From: Flavobacterium sp. ALJ2 | Lineage (GTDB): Bacteria > Bacteroidota > Bacteroidia > Flavobacteriales > Flavobacteriaceae | Length of the DNA: 64,000 nt | Reading direction: 5' to 3' | Assembly: GCF_015594725.1 (NCBI RefSeq) | Contig: NZ_JADNRC010000012.1 | Span: 62,001 to 126,000 of the forward strand | Made by a program: the position numbers and the translations under genes | The notes under the pieces: model-generated | Told to the model about the DNA's origin: nothing | Databases searched by the model: none | Seen by the model: only the letters and a program-made list of their open reading frames with translations | Part shown: one piece after another, positions 14,606-23,779 of the stretch | How positions within the stretch are numbered: the first letter of the stretch is position 1 | Layout: the number at the start of each line of letters is the position of its first letter

Positions 14606-15748
14606 ATGAACTTCAGTTCAGATCCAATAAACACCCTCGAGAATCTTATTGCAAAAAACAAAACAAAGAATATATCCATATACTTGGCTCTCGTTTTGGC
14701 AATTATTGTTTTCTTGGTTTTATTACCAATAATTAAAGTCGATATTAGTAGTCAGAGTCGTGGTATTATCCGTAGTACTACCGATAATGTTCCTGTTTCA
14801 ACTATAGTAAGTGGCCGTGTGACCTGGTTGTCACTTAAAAACAATGCTATTGTACAAAAAGGCGACACCCTTATAAAAATTTCCAAGCAAAATCTGGAAA
14901 GTGATAAAAAAACACAAGACAGCTTATCAGGCTCCGTTTCGGCATTACTAAAAGACATTTCTTACCTGTTGCAAAATAAAACGACTCCTATAGCAACATC
15001 TACTGCTCGAGAAGATTTATCCAAATTTCAAGCCCGAAAAAATGAATTGCAGAGTAAAGTGGCACAAGCACAAATTAACTTCAATCGAAATAAAAGCTTG
15101 TATAATAAGGATATCATTGCAAAGGCCGAATTCGAAAAAGATGAATACGAATTGCGTTTTGCTAATCAGGCATTACAAAGCTACATCACCCAACAAAAAG
15201 CTACTTGGGAAAATCAAAAAAGAGAGCTGGAAGAACGATTAAAAAACTTGAACGGAACTGTTGCCAAAATAAATACCGAATCAACTAATTACATCGTTTT
15301 AGCACCTATTTCTGGTACAATTGAAAGTTTTTCGGGTATTCAGATAGGCTCTTATATAAATGCTTCACAACCTATTGCATCAATTTCGGCAGCAGATCAT
15401 CTTATTGTCGAAAGTAATGTTTCTCCAAATGATATTGGACTTATAAAAAAGAATCAGAAAGTAAAATTTCAGTTGGATGCCTTTAATTACAATCAGTGGG
15501 GTTTATTAGAAGGAAAAGTAATTGATATCGATCGAAATATTACCATGCAAGGAGAACAGGCCTTTTTTAAAGTACGCAGCACATTGGATTCAACAACGAT
15601 GCAGTTACAATCGGGTTACAAAACAAATGTTTCAAAAGGAATGACACTCACTACACGATACATCATTACCAGAAGAAGCTTGTTTGATTTATTATTCGAT
15701 AAAGTAGATGATTGGCTTAACCCTAAACAATTAGCAAGTAGTAATTAG
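14606..15748 (+). CDS. HlyD family periplasmic adaptor of a peptide exporter
   Basis: 380-residue membrane-fusion protein that bridges the C39 ABC exporter to an outer-membrane channel. One N-terminal membrane segment (about residues 26-46, 'YLALVLAIIVFLVLLPIIK') is followed by a biotinyl-lipoyl half-motif ('VSGRVTWLSLKNNAIVQKGDTL'-type), an approximately 120-residue coiled coil, the second lipoyl half ('IVLAPISGTIESF') and a beta-barrel domain ('KVKFQLDAFNYNQWG'). It is the first gene of the exporter operon, 130 bp before the ABC gene. No TolC-like gene is nearby; a chromosomal one is presumably used. Length is typical of Bacteroidota members. Confidence 0.92.
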   Translation: MNFSSDPINTLENLIAKNKTKNISIYLALVLAIIVFLVLLPIIKVDISSQSRGIIRSTTDNVPVSTIVSGRVTWLSLKNNAIVQKGDTLIKISKQNLESDKKTQDSLSGSVSALLKDISYLLQNKTTPIATSTAREDLSKFQARKNELQSKVAQAQINFNRNKSLYNKDIIAKAEFEKDEYELRFANQALQSYITQQKATWENQKRELEERLKNLNGTVAKINTESTNYIVLAPISGTIESFSGIQIGSYINASQPIASISAADHLIVESNVSPNDIGLIKKNQKVKFQLDAFNYNQWGLLEGKVIDIDRNITMQGEQAFFKVRSTLDSTTMQLQSGYKTNVSKGMTLTTRYIITRRSLFDLLFDKVDDWLNPKQLASSN

Positions 15749-15878
15749 TAATTGCTAATGTTCCTTTTAATTTTTTAATTATGGAAACTAATAACATTAT
15801 CATTTTTTCATAAAGAAATTAATTTGTAGAATATCAAAATTACTAATTTCTAACTGTTAATTTCTAATCACAATAAAT

Positions 15879-18053
15879 ATGAGTTCAATAAAAATAAAAC
15901 AACATGATATTAAAGATTGTGGTGCGGCTTGTCTGGCTTCTATTGGAAACCATTTCAAAGTTAATCTCCCTATAGCAAGGATTCGACAATATGCTAATAC
16001 TGATAAGCGAGGTACTAATGTCCTAGGGATTATTGAAGCTGCCGAAAAAATGGGCTTTACCGCCAAAGGAGTAAAAGGTGGAATAGATTCTTTAGATAAA
16101 ATCCCACTTCCTGCCATTGCTCATATAATTACAAAAGAACAATTGCATCATTATGTGGTTGTCTATAAAGTTGAATTCTCCCCTAACCCCTCCAAAGGAG
16201 GGGGAACCATACAAGTAATGGATCCTGGTTTGGGTAAAATGGAAACCTATACATTTGAAGACTTTCAAAAAGTATGGTCTGGAGTATTAATTCTTTTTGC
16301 TCCGAATGATGACTTTAAAGTGTATAATGAAAAGACATCTCCTATAAGACGGTTTTGGCATTTGATACAACCACACAAAACCATTTTAATCCAAGCCCTC
16401 ATTGGTGCGATACTGTTTACCGTTTTGGGATTGGCAATGTCTATTTATATCCAAAAAATAACCGATTATGTTTTAGTTGATGGCAATCGAAATTTACTTA
16501 ATCTATTAAGCGTATCAATGATTGCGATCATAGTACTGCAGGCTTATATTGGTTCCAAAAAAAGCATCTTTGTAATGAAAACTGGGCAATTAATTGATGC
16601 TAAATTAATACTCGGCTATTACAAGCATTTACTCCATTTGCCACAGCGTTTCTTTGACACGATGCAAATAGGAGAAATTACTTCCCGAATAAATGATGCC
16701 GTAAAAATACGTTCGTTTATAAATGAAGTAGCGATTGAAATGATTGTAAACGTTTTTATTGTCGTTTTTTCCTTTGCGTTGATGTTTACTTATTATTGGA
16801 AACTGGCTTTGGTAATCCTACTCGTAATTCCATTTTATGCAGCAATCTATTTTGTTTTGAATAAATTCAATAAGAAAGTAGAACGAAACATTATGGAAAA
16901 TGCTGCCGAACTGCAAACTCAGCTAGTCGAAAGTATTACTCATATAAGAACCGTAAAAGAATTTGGAATCGAAGAATATTCCAATTTAAAAACGGAAAAC
17001 AAATTTGTAAAACTATTGTTTACGGGCTATAAATCTGGTCTAAATGGAATTTTCGCAAATACATCTACCCAATTTTTGGCTTCGGGATTCACCGTTATTT
17101 TAATGTGGATTGGCTCCGGATATGTAATAGACAGAGCCATTACTCCAGGGGAATTATTTTCTTTTTATGCCTTGATTGGTTATTTTACTTCGCCTGTTGC
17201 TTCTTTAATTGGCATGAACAAAACAGCACAAAATGCACTAATTGCTGCCGATAGACTTTTTGAGATAATGGATCTGGAACGCGAAGAAACAGAAAATAAA
17301 GTGGAGCTGCAAAGAGAAAATATAGGGGACATAAAATTCGAAAATGTCTCCTTTCGTTATGGCTCACGAGTTGAAGTCTTTAAAAATTTCAATGCAGTAT
17401 TCAAGAAAAATGAAACAACGGCTATTGTTGGCGAAAGCGGAAGCGGTAAAACTACATTAATCTCCTTGCTGCAAAATTTATATCCTATAAAAGAAGGCAA
17501 AATTTACATTGGCGAATATGATACACAATTTATCCATTACCAAAGTCTAAGAAATTACGTTGGCGTAGTTCCGCAACAACTCAATCTATTTTCAGGAAAT
17601 ATTATCGAAAACATTGCTTTAGGTGATTCCTTCCCAAACATTCAACGTGTTTTGGACTTATCTAAACAACTTGGAATAACTGAATTTGTCGAAAAATTAC
17701 CAAACGGTTTTGAAACACAAATCGGAGAAAATGGCACCATGCTCTCAGGAGGTCAGAAACAACGAATTGCAATTGCTAGGGCTTTATATAAGAATCCTGA
17801 GGTTCTATTAATGGATGAAGCAACATCCTCACTAGATACCAATTCTGAAAAAACTGTAAAAGAAGTTATCGATAATTTTAAGTCTCAAGGGAAAACAGTT
17901 ATTGTTATTGCACATCGATTAAGTACTATTGCTAATGCGAATACTATTTTGGTAATGAAAAATGGTGCTATCATCGAATCAGGAAATCATATCGATTTAT
18001 TAAATCAAAAAGGAGAATATTTTGATTTATGGAATAAACAGGGATTGTTATAA
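15879..18053 (+). CDS. Peptidase-domain ABC exporter (C39, PCAT/bacteriocin type)
   Basis: 724 residues in three parts. (1) C39 peptidase, about 1-135: oxyanion Gln8, nucleophile Cys14 in 'KDCGAACLASI', His91 in 'LHHYVVVYK', Asp115 in 'VMDPG'. (2) Six-TM export domain, about 160-460. (3) ABC ATPase, with Walker A 'GESGSGKTT' near 518, 'LSGGQKQR' near 621 and Walker B 'VLLMDEATSSLD' near 644. All catalytic motifs are intact. It should cut leaders after Gly-Gly while exporting peptides A-D; the lanthipeptide precursor (GGGG) may be a further substrate, since its locus has no transporter. An odd GC-rich palindrome lies in the peptidase part at 16178-16206. Confidence 0.94.
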   Translation: MSSIKIKQHDIKDCGAACLASIGNHFKVNLPIARIRQYANTDKRGTNVLGIIEAAEKMGFTAKGVKGGIDSLDKIPLPAIAHIITKEQLHHYVVVYKVEFSPNPSKGGGTIQVMDPGLGKMETYTFEDFQKVWSGVLILFAPNDDFKVYNEKTSPIRRFWHLIQPHKTILIQALIGAILFTVLGLAMSIYIQKITDYVLVDGNRNLLNLLSVSMIAIIVLQAYIGSKKSIFVMKTGQLIDAKLILGYYKHLLHLPQRFFDTMQIGEITSRINDAVKIRSFINEVAIEMIVNVFIVVFSFALMFTYYWKLALVILLVIPFYAAIYFVLNKFNKKVERNIMENAAELQTQLVESITHIRTVKEFGIEEYSNLKTENKFVKLLFTGYKSGLNGIFANTSTQFLASGFTVILMWIGSGYVIDRAITPGELFSFYALIGYFTSPVASLIGMNKTAQNALIAADRLFEIMDLEREETENKVELQRENIGDIKFENVSFRYGSRVEVFKNFNAVFKKNETTAIVGESGSGKTTLISLLQNLYPIKEGKIYIGEYDTQFIHYQSLRNYVGVVPQQLNLFSGNIIENIALGDSFPNIQRVLDLSKQLGITEFVEKLPNGFETQIGENGTMLSGGQKQRIAIARALYKNPEVLLMDEATSSLDTNSEKTVKEVIDNFKSQGKTVIVIAHRLSTIANANTILVMKNGAIIESGNHIDLLNQKGEYFDLWNKQGLL
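16178..16206. repeat. GC-rich palindromic insert inside the C39 domain
   Basis: CCCCTAACCCCTCC-AAA-GGAGGGG type sequence (arms CCCCTCC at 16187-16193 and GGAGGGG at 16197-16203) inside a gene of low GC. It is translated as SPNPSKGGG, between catalytic His91 and Asp115, where the C39 fold has a variable loop. It looks like a short mobile or palindromic repeat inserted in frame. Confidence 0.55.
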
Positions 18054-18137
18054 TATTTAAAAATAGTAGCTTATCTCAAGAGAAATAGTAAATTTAGAAA
18101 CACTTAAAGATAAATTATTCCCTATTTAAATTAAAAC

Positions 18138-19040
18138 ATGATAAAAATAGTAAAGTATTTAATTGTAATACGATTTAGGAAAATCCTACCAAAGGATGAT
18201 TATCTGGCCATTGGTTTACTCCTACTATTTTATGCTATTATTATTTATTTTCTAAATCAATTATTTCCAAAGTACAGTTATTACTTTTTAATAACGACTT
18301 TGGAATTAGCATTTTACCACCAAAACAGAAAAGATATTGAGTTATTAAAAGTCAATAAAAACTATCGTCTTTTATTGTTCTTAGAATATCTAATTTATAG
18401 CTCCCCATTTATATTCATTTATGTAATAAACCAAAGATGGGACATTCTTATAATTCATTTTATAATACTTTATTTCTTGATTCTAATAAGTAAAATAGGA
18501 GTCAAAATTATAAGATACCCTTTCAGATTATTTGATCCTTTCTGGCATATTAGTTTTAGAAAAAACAAGCTCATTCTTTTTATCCCATTGATTATCTTCT
18601 TAAACGTAATGGGAAATCAATATCATAATAATAATCTAAATATTGCAAGCTTATTTTTAGTCTCCTTTATAGCCTGCCTGCCTTCTTTTAATAGAGAGGA
18701 TTTAATTTATATCAAAATGAGTTCATTTGATTCTAGAAAATATCTTATAAAACAGATTCAAACTACATTCTATAACACCTTAATAATTAGCTGCGCTATC
18801 ATTTTATGCTTTTTAATATTCAAAAAATGGGATTTATTACTATTTATAACTCTCGTTTTTGTATTACCCATAATAAATGTACTTTTTAAGTATAGCTTTT
18901 TTTCAAATGGATTATTACAACAGCTATTTTTAGCATTATTTATTATAAATATTCCTATTGGATTACCCTTTTTAATCTTGCCCTATTTATATTATAAGTC
19001 TATAAAAACAATAAACAATTTGAAATATGTTACAAATTAA
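18138..19040 (+). CDS. ABC transporter permease-like membrane protein
   Basis: 300 residues with about 8-9 hydrophobic segments and few conserved motifs. It overlaps the following ABC ATPase gene by 14 bp, which is the best evidence that the two form a transporter. There is a basic N-terminus (VIRFRKILPKDDY) and a charged central loop ('IEYIKMSSFDSRKYLIKQIQ'-type region) common in small ABC-2-like permeases. Position after the bacteriocin exporter suggests self-protection by expelling the peptides (LanFEG-like), but function is inferred. I do not recognise a named family. Confidence 0.72.
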   Translation: MIKIVKYLIVIRFRKILPKDDYLAIGLLLLFYAIIIYFLNQLFPKYSYYFLITTLELAFYHQNRKDIELLKVNKNYRLLLFLEYLIYSSPFIFIYVINQRWDILIIHFIILYFLILISKIGVKIIRYPFRLFDPFWHISFRKNKLILFIPLIIFLNVMGNQYHNNNLNIASLFLVSFIACLPSFNREDLIYIKMSSFDSRKYLIKQIQTTFYNTLIISCAIILCFLIFKKWDLLLFITLVFVLPIINVLFKYSFFSNGLLQQLFLALFIINIPIGLPFLILPYLYYKSIKTINNLKYVTN

Positions 19041-19662
19041 TATCAAAAAGAAAGCATTTGGAAATAAAACTGTTTTGCAAGATATTAATCTTTCAATTTC
19101 AGAAAATGGAATTTACGGTGTAGTTGGGAAAAATGGAGAAGGAAAAACGACTTTCTTCAAAATAATTACATCGCTTGTAAACTATCAAGGAACAATATCG
19201 TATCAAAACTCAACCATAAAACATAACGAAATAGCATTTTTCCCTACTGAAGTACCCATATATGATGAACTTACAGCAACTGAATTTTCAGATTTTTATA
19301 AAGAATTATTAAATCTTAAAATTAAAAATAAATCAAATTTGTTTGATGTAGCACAAGATAAGCTCATCAAAACATTTTCTACTGGTATGAAAAAAAAGGC
19401 CTATATGAATGCCGTATTTCAAAAAGAATATCCCATTTATATTTTTGACGAACCTTTTAATGGTCTTGACCTAGAATCTAATTATCTATTAATGAATTAC
19501 ATTAGAGAGTTATCTAAAAACAGTATTATCCTTATTTCTTCACATATCTTGGAAATTCTGTATAAAGATTGTAACAAAATTTTTTTAATAAAAAATACTG
19601 CTATTAAAGAATTTGAAAAAGAGCAATTTTTTAAAATTGAAGAAGAACTATTCTTAAAATAA
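19027..19662 (+). CDS. ABC transporter ATP-binding protein
   Basis: 211 residues, short for an ABC ATPase but complete. Walker A 'GVVGKNGEGKTTFFKI' near residue 37, a degenerate signature 'IKTFSTGMKKKA' in place of LSGGQ, Walker B 'YIFDEPFNGLDLES', and the H-loop 'ILISSHIL'. It starts inside the last codons of the permease gene, so the two are translationally coupled. This is the last gene of the exporter region before a strong terminator. Bacteriocin immunity transport is the likely role. Confidence 0.9.
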   Translation: MLQINIKKKAFGNKTVLQDINLSISENGIYGVVGKNGEGKTTFFKIITSLVNYQGTISYQNSTIKHNEIAFFPTEVPIYDELTATEFSDFYKELLNLKIKNKSNLFDVAQDKLIKTFSTGMKKKAYMNAVFQKEYPIYIFDEPFNGLDLESNYLLMNYIRELSKNSIILISSHILEILYKDCNKIFLIKNTAIKEFEKEQFFKIEEELFLK

Positions 19663-19699
19663 AATTTATCTCTCACAAATTCCAAAAATATTGACAAAA

Positions 19700-19730
19700 A
19701 AAGAGCCGACAATTTACTTATCGGCTCTTT
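19700..19730. terminator. Terminator between exporter region and atp operon
   Basis: Stem AAAGAGCCGA (19700-19709) / TCGGCTCTTT (19721-19730) flanked by A- and T-rich tracts. It can serve both converging units. Confidence 0.75.
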
Positions 19731-19747
19731 ATATATACTTTTTATTT

Positions 19748-19873
19748 CCTTATCCTTTCAAAGCTTCGCAATTTTAAAGATTTGAAAAATTAAAAATTTT
19801 CCTTATCCTTTCAAAGCTTCGCAATTTTAAAGATTTGAAAAATTAAAAATTTTCCTTATCCTTTCAAAGCTTC
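19748..19873. repeat. 53-bp tandem repeat copying the 3' end of atpG
   Basis: Two full 53-bp units (starting 19748 and 19801) and a third partial unit from 19854. The third is the true end of atpG (CCTTATCCTTTCAAAGCTTC); the other two are downstream copies with the AATTTTAAAGATTTGAAAAA filler. This is a local duplication and leaves the gamma reading frame untouched. Confidence 0.9.
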
Positions 19874-20716
19874 CGCTCCACCAACGATTTCTAAGATTTC
19901 GTTTGTGATGGCTGCTTGACGCGCTTTATTATAAGTTAATTTCAATTGATTTCTTAACTCAGTTGCATTATCTGTTGCTTTGTGCATTGCAGTCATACGT
20001 GCACCATGCTCTGAAGCAAATGAATCACGAATACCTTTGTATAATTGTGTTTTTAATGATTTTGGAATCAAAGTCAACACGATTTCTTCTTTCGAAGGTT
20101 CAAAGATATAATCTCCTGTTGAAACAGGCACATCAGATTTAATTGGAGCTAATGGTAAAAACTGTTCTACTTGTACAATTTGAGTCGCCGCATTTTTAAA
20201 CTGATTATAAATCAATTCAATTCTATCGTACTCTCCTGACAAGAATTTTTCAGTTAATTTATCAGCAATTGTAGCAACGTTATCAAAAGTCAAATGATCA
20301 AAAATTGCATTATGATGACCGTGAACTTTATGAGTTTTAGCTAATACATCATTTCCTTTTTTACCTATAGGAAAAATATCAACCTGTTTTCCGGCATAAA
20401 ATTCAGAGCGTGCTTTTGCTTCCTTTATTACATTGGTATTAAATGCACCACATAAACCTCTATTTGAAGTTATCGCTACAAGCAATACTTTTTTTACCTC
20501 ACGTTGTGTTGTAAAATCTCCTCCAACATCACCATCTAGTGTTGCTGAAAGATTTTGTAATAATTCCGTTAATTTCTCGGCATAAGGACGCATCGCTGTG
20601 ATTGCATCTTGTGCTTTCTTAAGCTTAGCTGCAGAAACCATTTTCATCGCCGATGTAATCTGCATCGTAGATGAAACGGAAGTAATTCTATTACGGATTT
20701 CCTTTAAATTTGCCAT
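19856..20716 (-). CDS. atpG: ATP synthase F1 subunit gamma
   Basis: 286-residue central rotor shaft of F1. Recognisable N-terminus 'NLKEIRNRITSVSSTMQITSAMKMVSAAKLKKA', the internal 'SNRGLCGAFNTNV', and a C-terminus 'MKATDNATELRNQLKLTYNKARQAAITNEILEIVGGAEAL', all family-typical. It is the last gene of the minus-strand operon in this window. The usual neighbours atpD and atpC are absent and must lie elsewhere, as is normal in Flavobacteriaceae. A hairpin separates it from atpA. Confidence 0.99.
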   Translation of the reverse strand: MANLKEIRNRITSVSSTMQITSAMKMVSAAKLKKAQDAITAMRPYAEKLTELLQNLSATLDGDVGGDFTTQREVKKVLLVAITSNRGLCGAFNTNVIKEAKARSEFYAGKQVDIFPIGKKGNDVLAKTHKVHGHHNAIFDHLTFDNVATIADKLTEKFLSGEYDRIELIYNQFKNAATQIVQVEQFLPLAPIKSDVPVSTGDYIFEPSKEEIVLTLIPKSLKTQLYKGIRDSFASEHGARMTAMHKATDNATELRNQLKLTYNKARQAAITNEILEIVGGAEALKG

Positions 20717-20747
20717 TTTTTCTAATTAGAAAATTTGAGAATCAGTC

Positions 20748-20794
20748 AATTAGATAATTAGATAAACCTAAGAGATTTTTCTAATTATCTAATT
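20748..20794 (-). other. AT-only hairpin between atpA and atpG
   Basis: AATTAGATAATTAGA (20748-20762) pairs perfectly with TCTAATTATCTAATT (20780-20794) in the 92-bp gap between the two genes. It has no GC-rich stem, so it is not a standard terminator; it may stabilise mRNA ends or set subunit ratio, or be a small AT repeat. Confidence 0.4.
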
Positions 20795-20808
20795 ATCCAA
20801 TTATCTTA

Positions 20809-22386
20809 TTAGTTATATTTTGCTGAAATTTCTTTTGCTACTTTTTCAATAACATCAGTAATGTTATCATCAAGTTTACCTGCTTTAAGCGCATTAAGAG
20901 TATCTTTATGTTTGCTGTTAAGGTATGCTAAGAAATCTGCTTCAAATTCTTTTACTTTATTTACAGGAACGTTTCTTAATAAGTTTTTAGAACCAGCGTA
21001 AATAATAGCTACTTGGTTTTCAACTGTATAAGGGTCATTTAAACCTTGTTTCAAAATTTCAACGTTTCTTTTTCCTTTTTCGATTACGTTTAAAGTAACT
21101 GAATCTAAGTCAGAACCAAATTTAGCAAACGCTTCCAATTCACGGAATTGCGCTTGATCTAATTTTAAAGTACCTGATACTTTTTTCATAGATTTAATTT
21201 GTGCATTACCTCCAACACGAGATACTGAAATACCTACGTTGATAGCAGGACGAACTCCAGAGTTAAACAAATCTCCATCAAGGAAAATTTGACCATCTGT
21301 AATCGAAATTACGTTTGTTGGGATATATGCAGAAACGTCACCAGCTTGAGTTTCAATAATCGGTAGCGCCGTTAATGAACCACCACCTTTAACGATTGAT
21401 TTAAGTGAATCTGGTAAATCGTTCATGTTTTTAGCAATTCCATTATCTGCAATTACTTTACAAGCACGCTCTAATAATCTACTGTGTAAGTAGAAAACGT
21501 CTCCAGGATATGCTTCACGTCCCGGTGGTCTTCTTAATAAAAGAGAAACCTCACGGTATGCAACAGCTTGTTTAGATAAATCATCATACACAATAAGTGC
21601 TGGACGACCTGAATCTCTAAAATATTCTCCAATTGCAGCACCTGCGAAAGGAGCATAAACTTGCATTGGAGCTGGATCAGAAGCATTTGCTGCAACAATA
21701 ACTGTATAAGCCATTGCCCCTTTTTCTTCTAACATTTTAGCAATTCCTGCTACAGTTGAAGCTTTTTGCCCAATTGCAACATATATACAAAATACAGGTT
21801 TTCCTGCATCGTAAAATTCTTTTTGGTTTAAGATAGTATCCAAACAAACAGTAGATTTTCCTGTTTGACGGTCACCAATTACAAGCTCACGTTGTCCACG
21901 TCCAACTGGAATCATAGCATCAACAGCTTTAATACCTGTTTGTAATGGTTCTGTTACTGGCTGACGGAAGATAACTCCTGGTGCTTTTCTTTCTAAAGGC
22001 ATTTCATATAATGTACCCCCGATTGGTCCTTTTCCATCAATTGGAAAACCAAGAGTGTTCACTACACGTCCTACCATTTGCTCACCTACTTTAAGAGAAG
22101 CAATACGTTGTGTTCTTTTTGCTGTAGATCCTTCTTTGATTCCTGTTGATGGTCCTAAAAGTACCACACCAACATTATCTTCTTCAAGGTTCAATACAAT
22201 AGCTTCAAGTCCGTTTTCAAATTCAACTAACTCACCATATTGTACATTCGATAGCCCGTAAATACGAGCAATACCGTCTCCAACTTGAAGTACTGTTCCT
22301 ACTTCTTCTAGCGTAGCACCAGATTCAAAACCTTCTACTTGCTTTCTTAATATTGCTGAAATTTCAGCAGGTTTGATTTCCGCCAT
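20809..22386 (-). CDS. atpA: ATP synthase F1 subunit alpha
   Basis: 525-residue non-catalytic nucleotide-binding subunit. Walker A '[13 protein letters not shown]', the P-loop and '[23 protein letters not shown]' stretch, and '[30 protein letters not shown]' are diagnostic. Normal length for the Bacteroidota type. It follows atpH by 39 bp in the operon order a-c-b-delta-alpha-gamma. Confidence 0.99.
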   Translation of the reverse strand: MAEIKPAEISAILRKQVEGFESGATLEEVGTVLQVGDGIARIYGLSNVQYGELVEFENGLEAIVLNLEEDNVGVVLLGPSTGIKEGSTAKRTQRIASLKVGEQMVGRVVNTLGFPIDGKGPIGGTLYEMPLERKAPGVIFRQPVTEPLQTGIKAVDAMIPVGRGQRELVIGDRQTGKSTVCLDTILNQKEFYDAGKPVFCIYVAIGQKASTVAGIAKMLEEKGAMAYTVIVAANASDPAPMQVYAPFAGAAIGEYFRDSGRPALIVYDDLSKQAVAYREVSLLLRRPPGREAYPGDVFYLHSRLLERACKVIADNGIAKNMNDLPDSLKSIVKGGGSLTALPIIETQAGDVSAYIPTNVISITDGQIFLDGDLFNSGVRPAINVGISVSRVGGNAQIKSMKKVSGTLKLDQAQFRELEAFAKFGSDLDSVTLNVIEKGKRNVEILKQGLNDPYTVENQVAIIYAGSKNLLRNVPVNKVKEFEADFLAYLNSKHKDTLNALKAGKLDDNITDVIEKVAKEISAKYN

Positions 22387-22425
22387 CTTAAATTTATTAT
22401 TTAGACACTTTTATGTGTAATAAAA

Positions 22426-22959
22426 CTAATTACTTAACTCTCTTTTTAATACTTGTAATCTGTTTGCAACAGATGCATTATATTGCTTATCGCCTATTCT
22501 TAAAATAAATCCTCCAATAATTGAAGCATCTACGTTATTTTCAATTGTAATTTTCTTGTCTGATAATGTTGCAATTTTAGCTAAAACTTTAGCTTCTAAA
22601 GCGGCATCCATTGGAATTGCTGTTGTAACTTTTGCTACTTCAACACCAATGCTCTCATCAAATAACTTATTATATTCTAGTGCAATTGCTTCTAGAATTT
22701 CGAATCTTTTATTTTCGAACAATAAATGAAATAACCCTTTGGTTACTACATTTACATCTGCGAAAACTTCTAAAAGAGTACTTTCTTTAATTTCAACTTT
22801 AATAGTTGGACTTTGGATAAAGATACTCAATTCTGCATTTATATCAATTGTTGAAGCAATCGATTTCATATCGTTATTAACAACTTCGGCAACACCTTTA
22901 GAGTTTGCTAAGTCCAGAATTGCTTTTGCATAACGAATTGCTGCTCTTGTACTTGCCAT
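22426..22959 (-). CDS. atpH: ATP synthase F1 subunit delta
   Basis: 177-residue peripheral-stalk subunit (OSCP). Typical N-terminus 'TRAAIRYAKAILDLANSKG' and a C-terminal 'ASIIGGFILRIGDKQYNASVANRLQVLKREL'. It begins 4 bp after atpF ends and is followed by atpA. Confidence 0.98.
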   Translation of the reverse strand: MASTRAAIRYAKAILDLANSKGVAEVVNNDMKSIASTIDINAELSIFIQSPTIKVEIKESTLLEVFADVNVVTKGLFHLLFENKRFEILEAIALEYNKLFDESIGVEVAKVTTAIPMDAALEAKVLAKIATLSDKKITIENNVDASIIGGFILRIGDKQYNASVANRLQVLKRELSN

Positions 22960-22963
22960 AATA

Positions 22964-23455
22964 TTAGTTTAACTTTACGTCATCTAACATTTTCTCAACT
23001 AATTTAGTTTGAGATTCTTTGTTAGATAATTCATCTTTCAATAGTTTTTCAGCAATACTTAATGATAAAGTTGAAACTTGTGATTTCAATTCAGCCATAG
23101 CTGCATTCTTTTCATTTTCGATAGCTGCTTTTGCTTGGGCAATTAATTTTTGACCTTGCTCTTGTGCTTCATTTTTAGATTCAGCTATAATTTGCTCTTT
23201 CATTTCGCGAGCTTCTTTTAACATCGCATCACGTTCTGCACGAGCTTCTTTTAAGATACGCTCATTATCAGCAGTTAAATTCTGCATTTCTCTACGAGCA
23301 GCTTCTGCAGATGCTAAAGCTTCATTAATAGATTCTTCACGGCTTTTTACTGCACCTAATATAGGTTTCCAAGCAAATTTTGCCATTAGAAGGAAGAAAA
23401 CAATAAAGATAATTGTTGTCCAAAAAATTAAACTTTCTGGTGAAGTTAATTGCAT
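22964..23455 (-). CDS. atpF: ATP synthase F0 subunit b
   Basis: 163 residues: an N-terminal membrane helix ('LIFWTTIIFIVFFLLMAKFAWKPIL') followed by a long charged helix rich in Ala, Glu and Lys that forms the stator dimer with delta. Family pattern 'FAWKPILGAVKSREESINEALASAE' is clear. It lies between atpE and atpH. Confidence 0.98.
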   Translation of the reverse strand: MQLTSPESLIFWTTIIFIVFFLLMAKFAWKPILGAVKSREESINEALASAEAARREMQNLTADNERILKEARAERDAMLKEAREMKEQIIAESKNEAQEQGQKLIAQAKAAIENEKNAAMAELKSQVSTLSLSIAEKLLKDELSNKESQTKLVEKMLDDVKLN

Positions 23456-23535
23456 AACATTATATATTTAAAATTTGTTTGTCTTTTTTAAAAAACTTCC
23501 TGAAGCCAACCGCTACAGGAAGTTTTAGATTTTAA

Positions 23536-23757
<222 letters not shown>

Positions 23758-23779
23758 TTAATAATTAATAAAACTCTGA

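Noticed and set aside
15781..15813. 10-codon ORF between hlyD and the C39 exporter gene
   Set aside because: Too short and without leader features to support.
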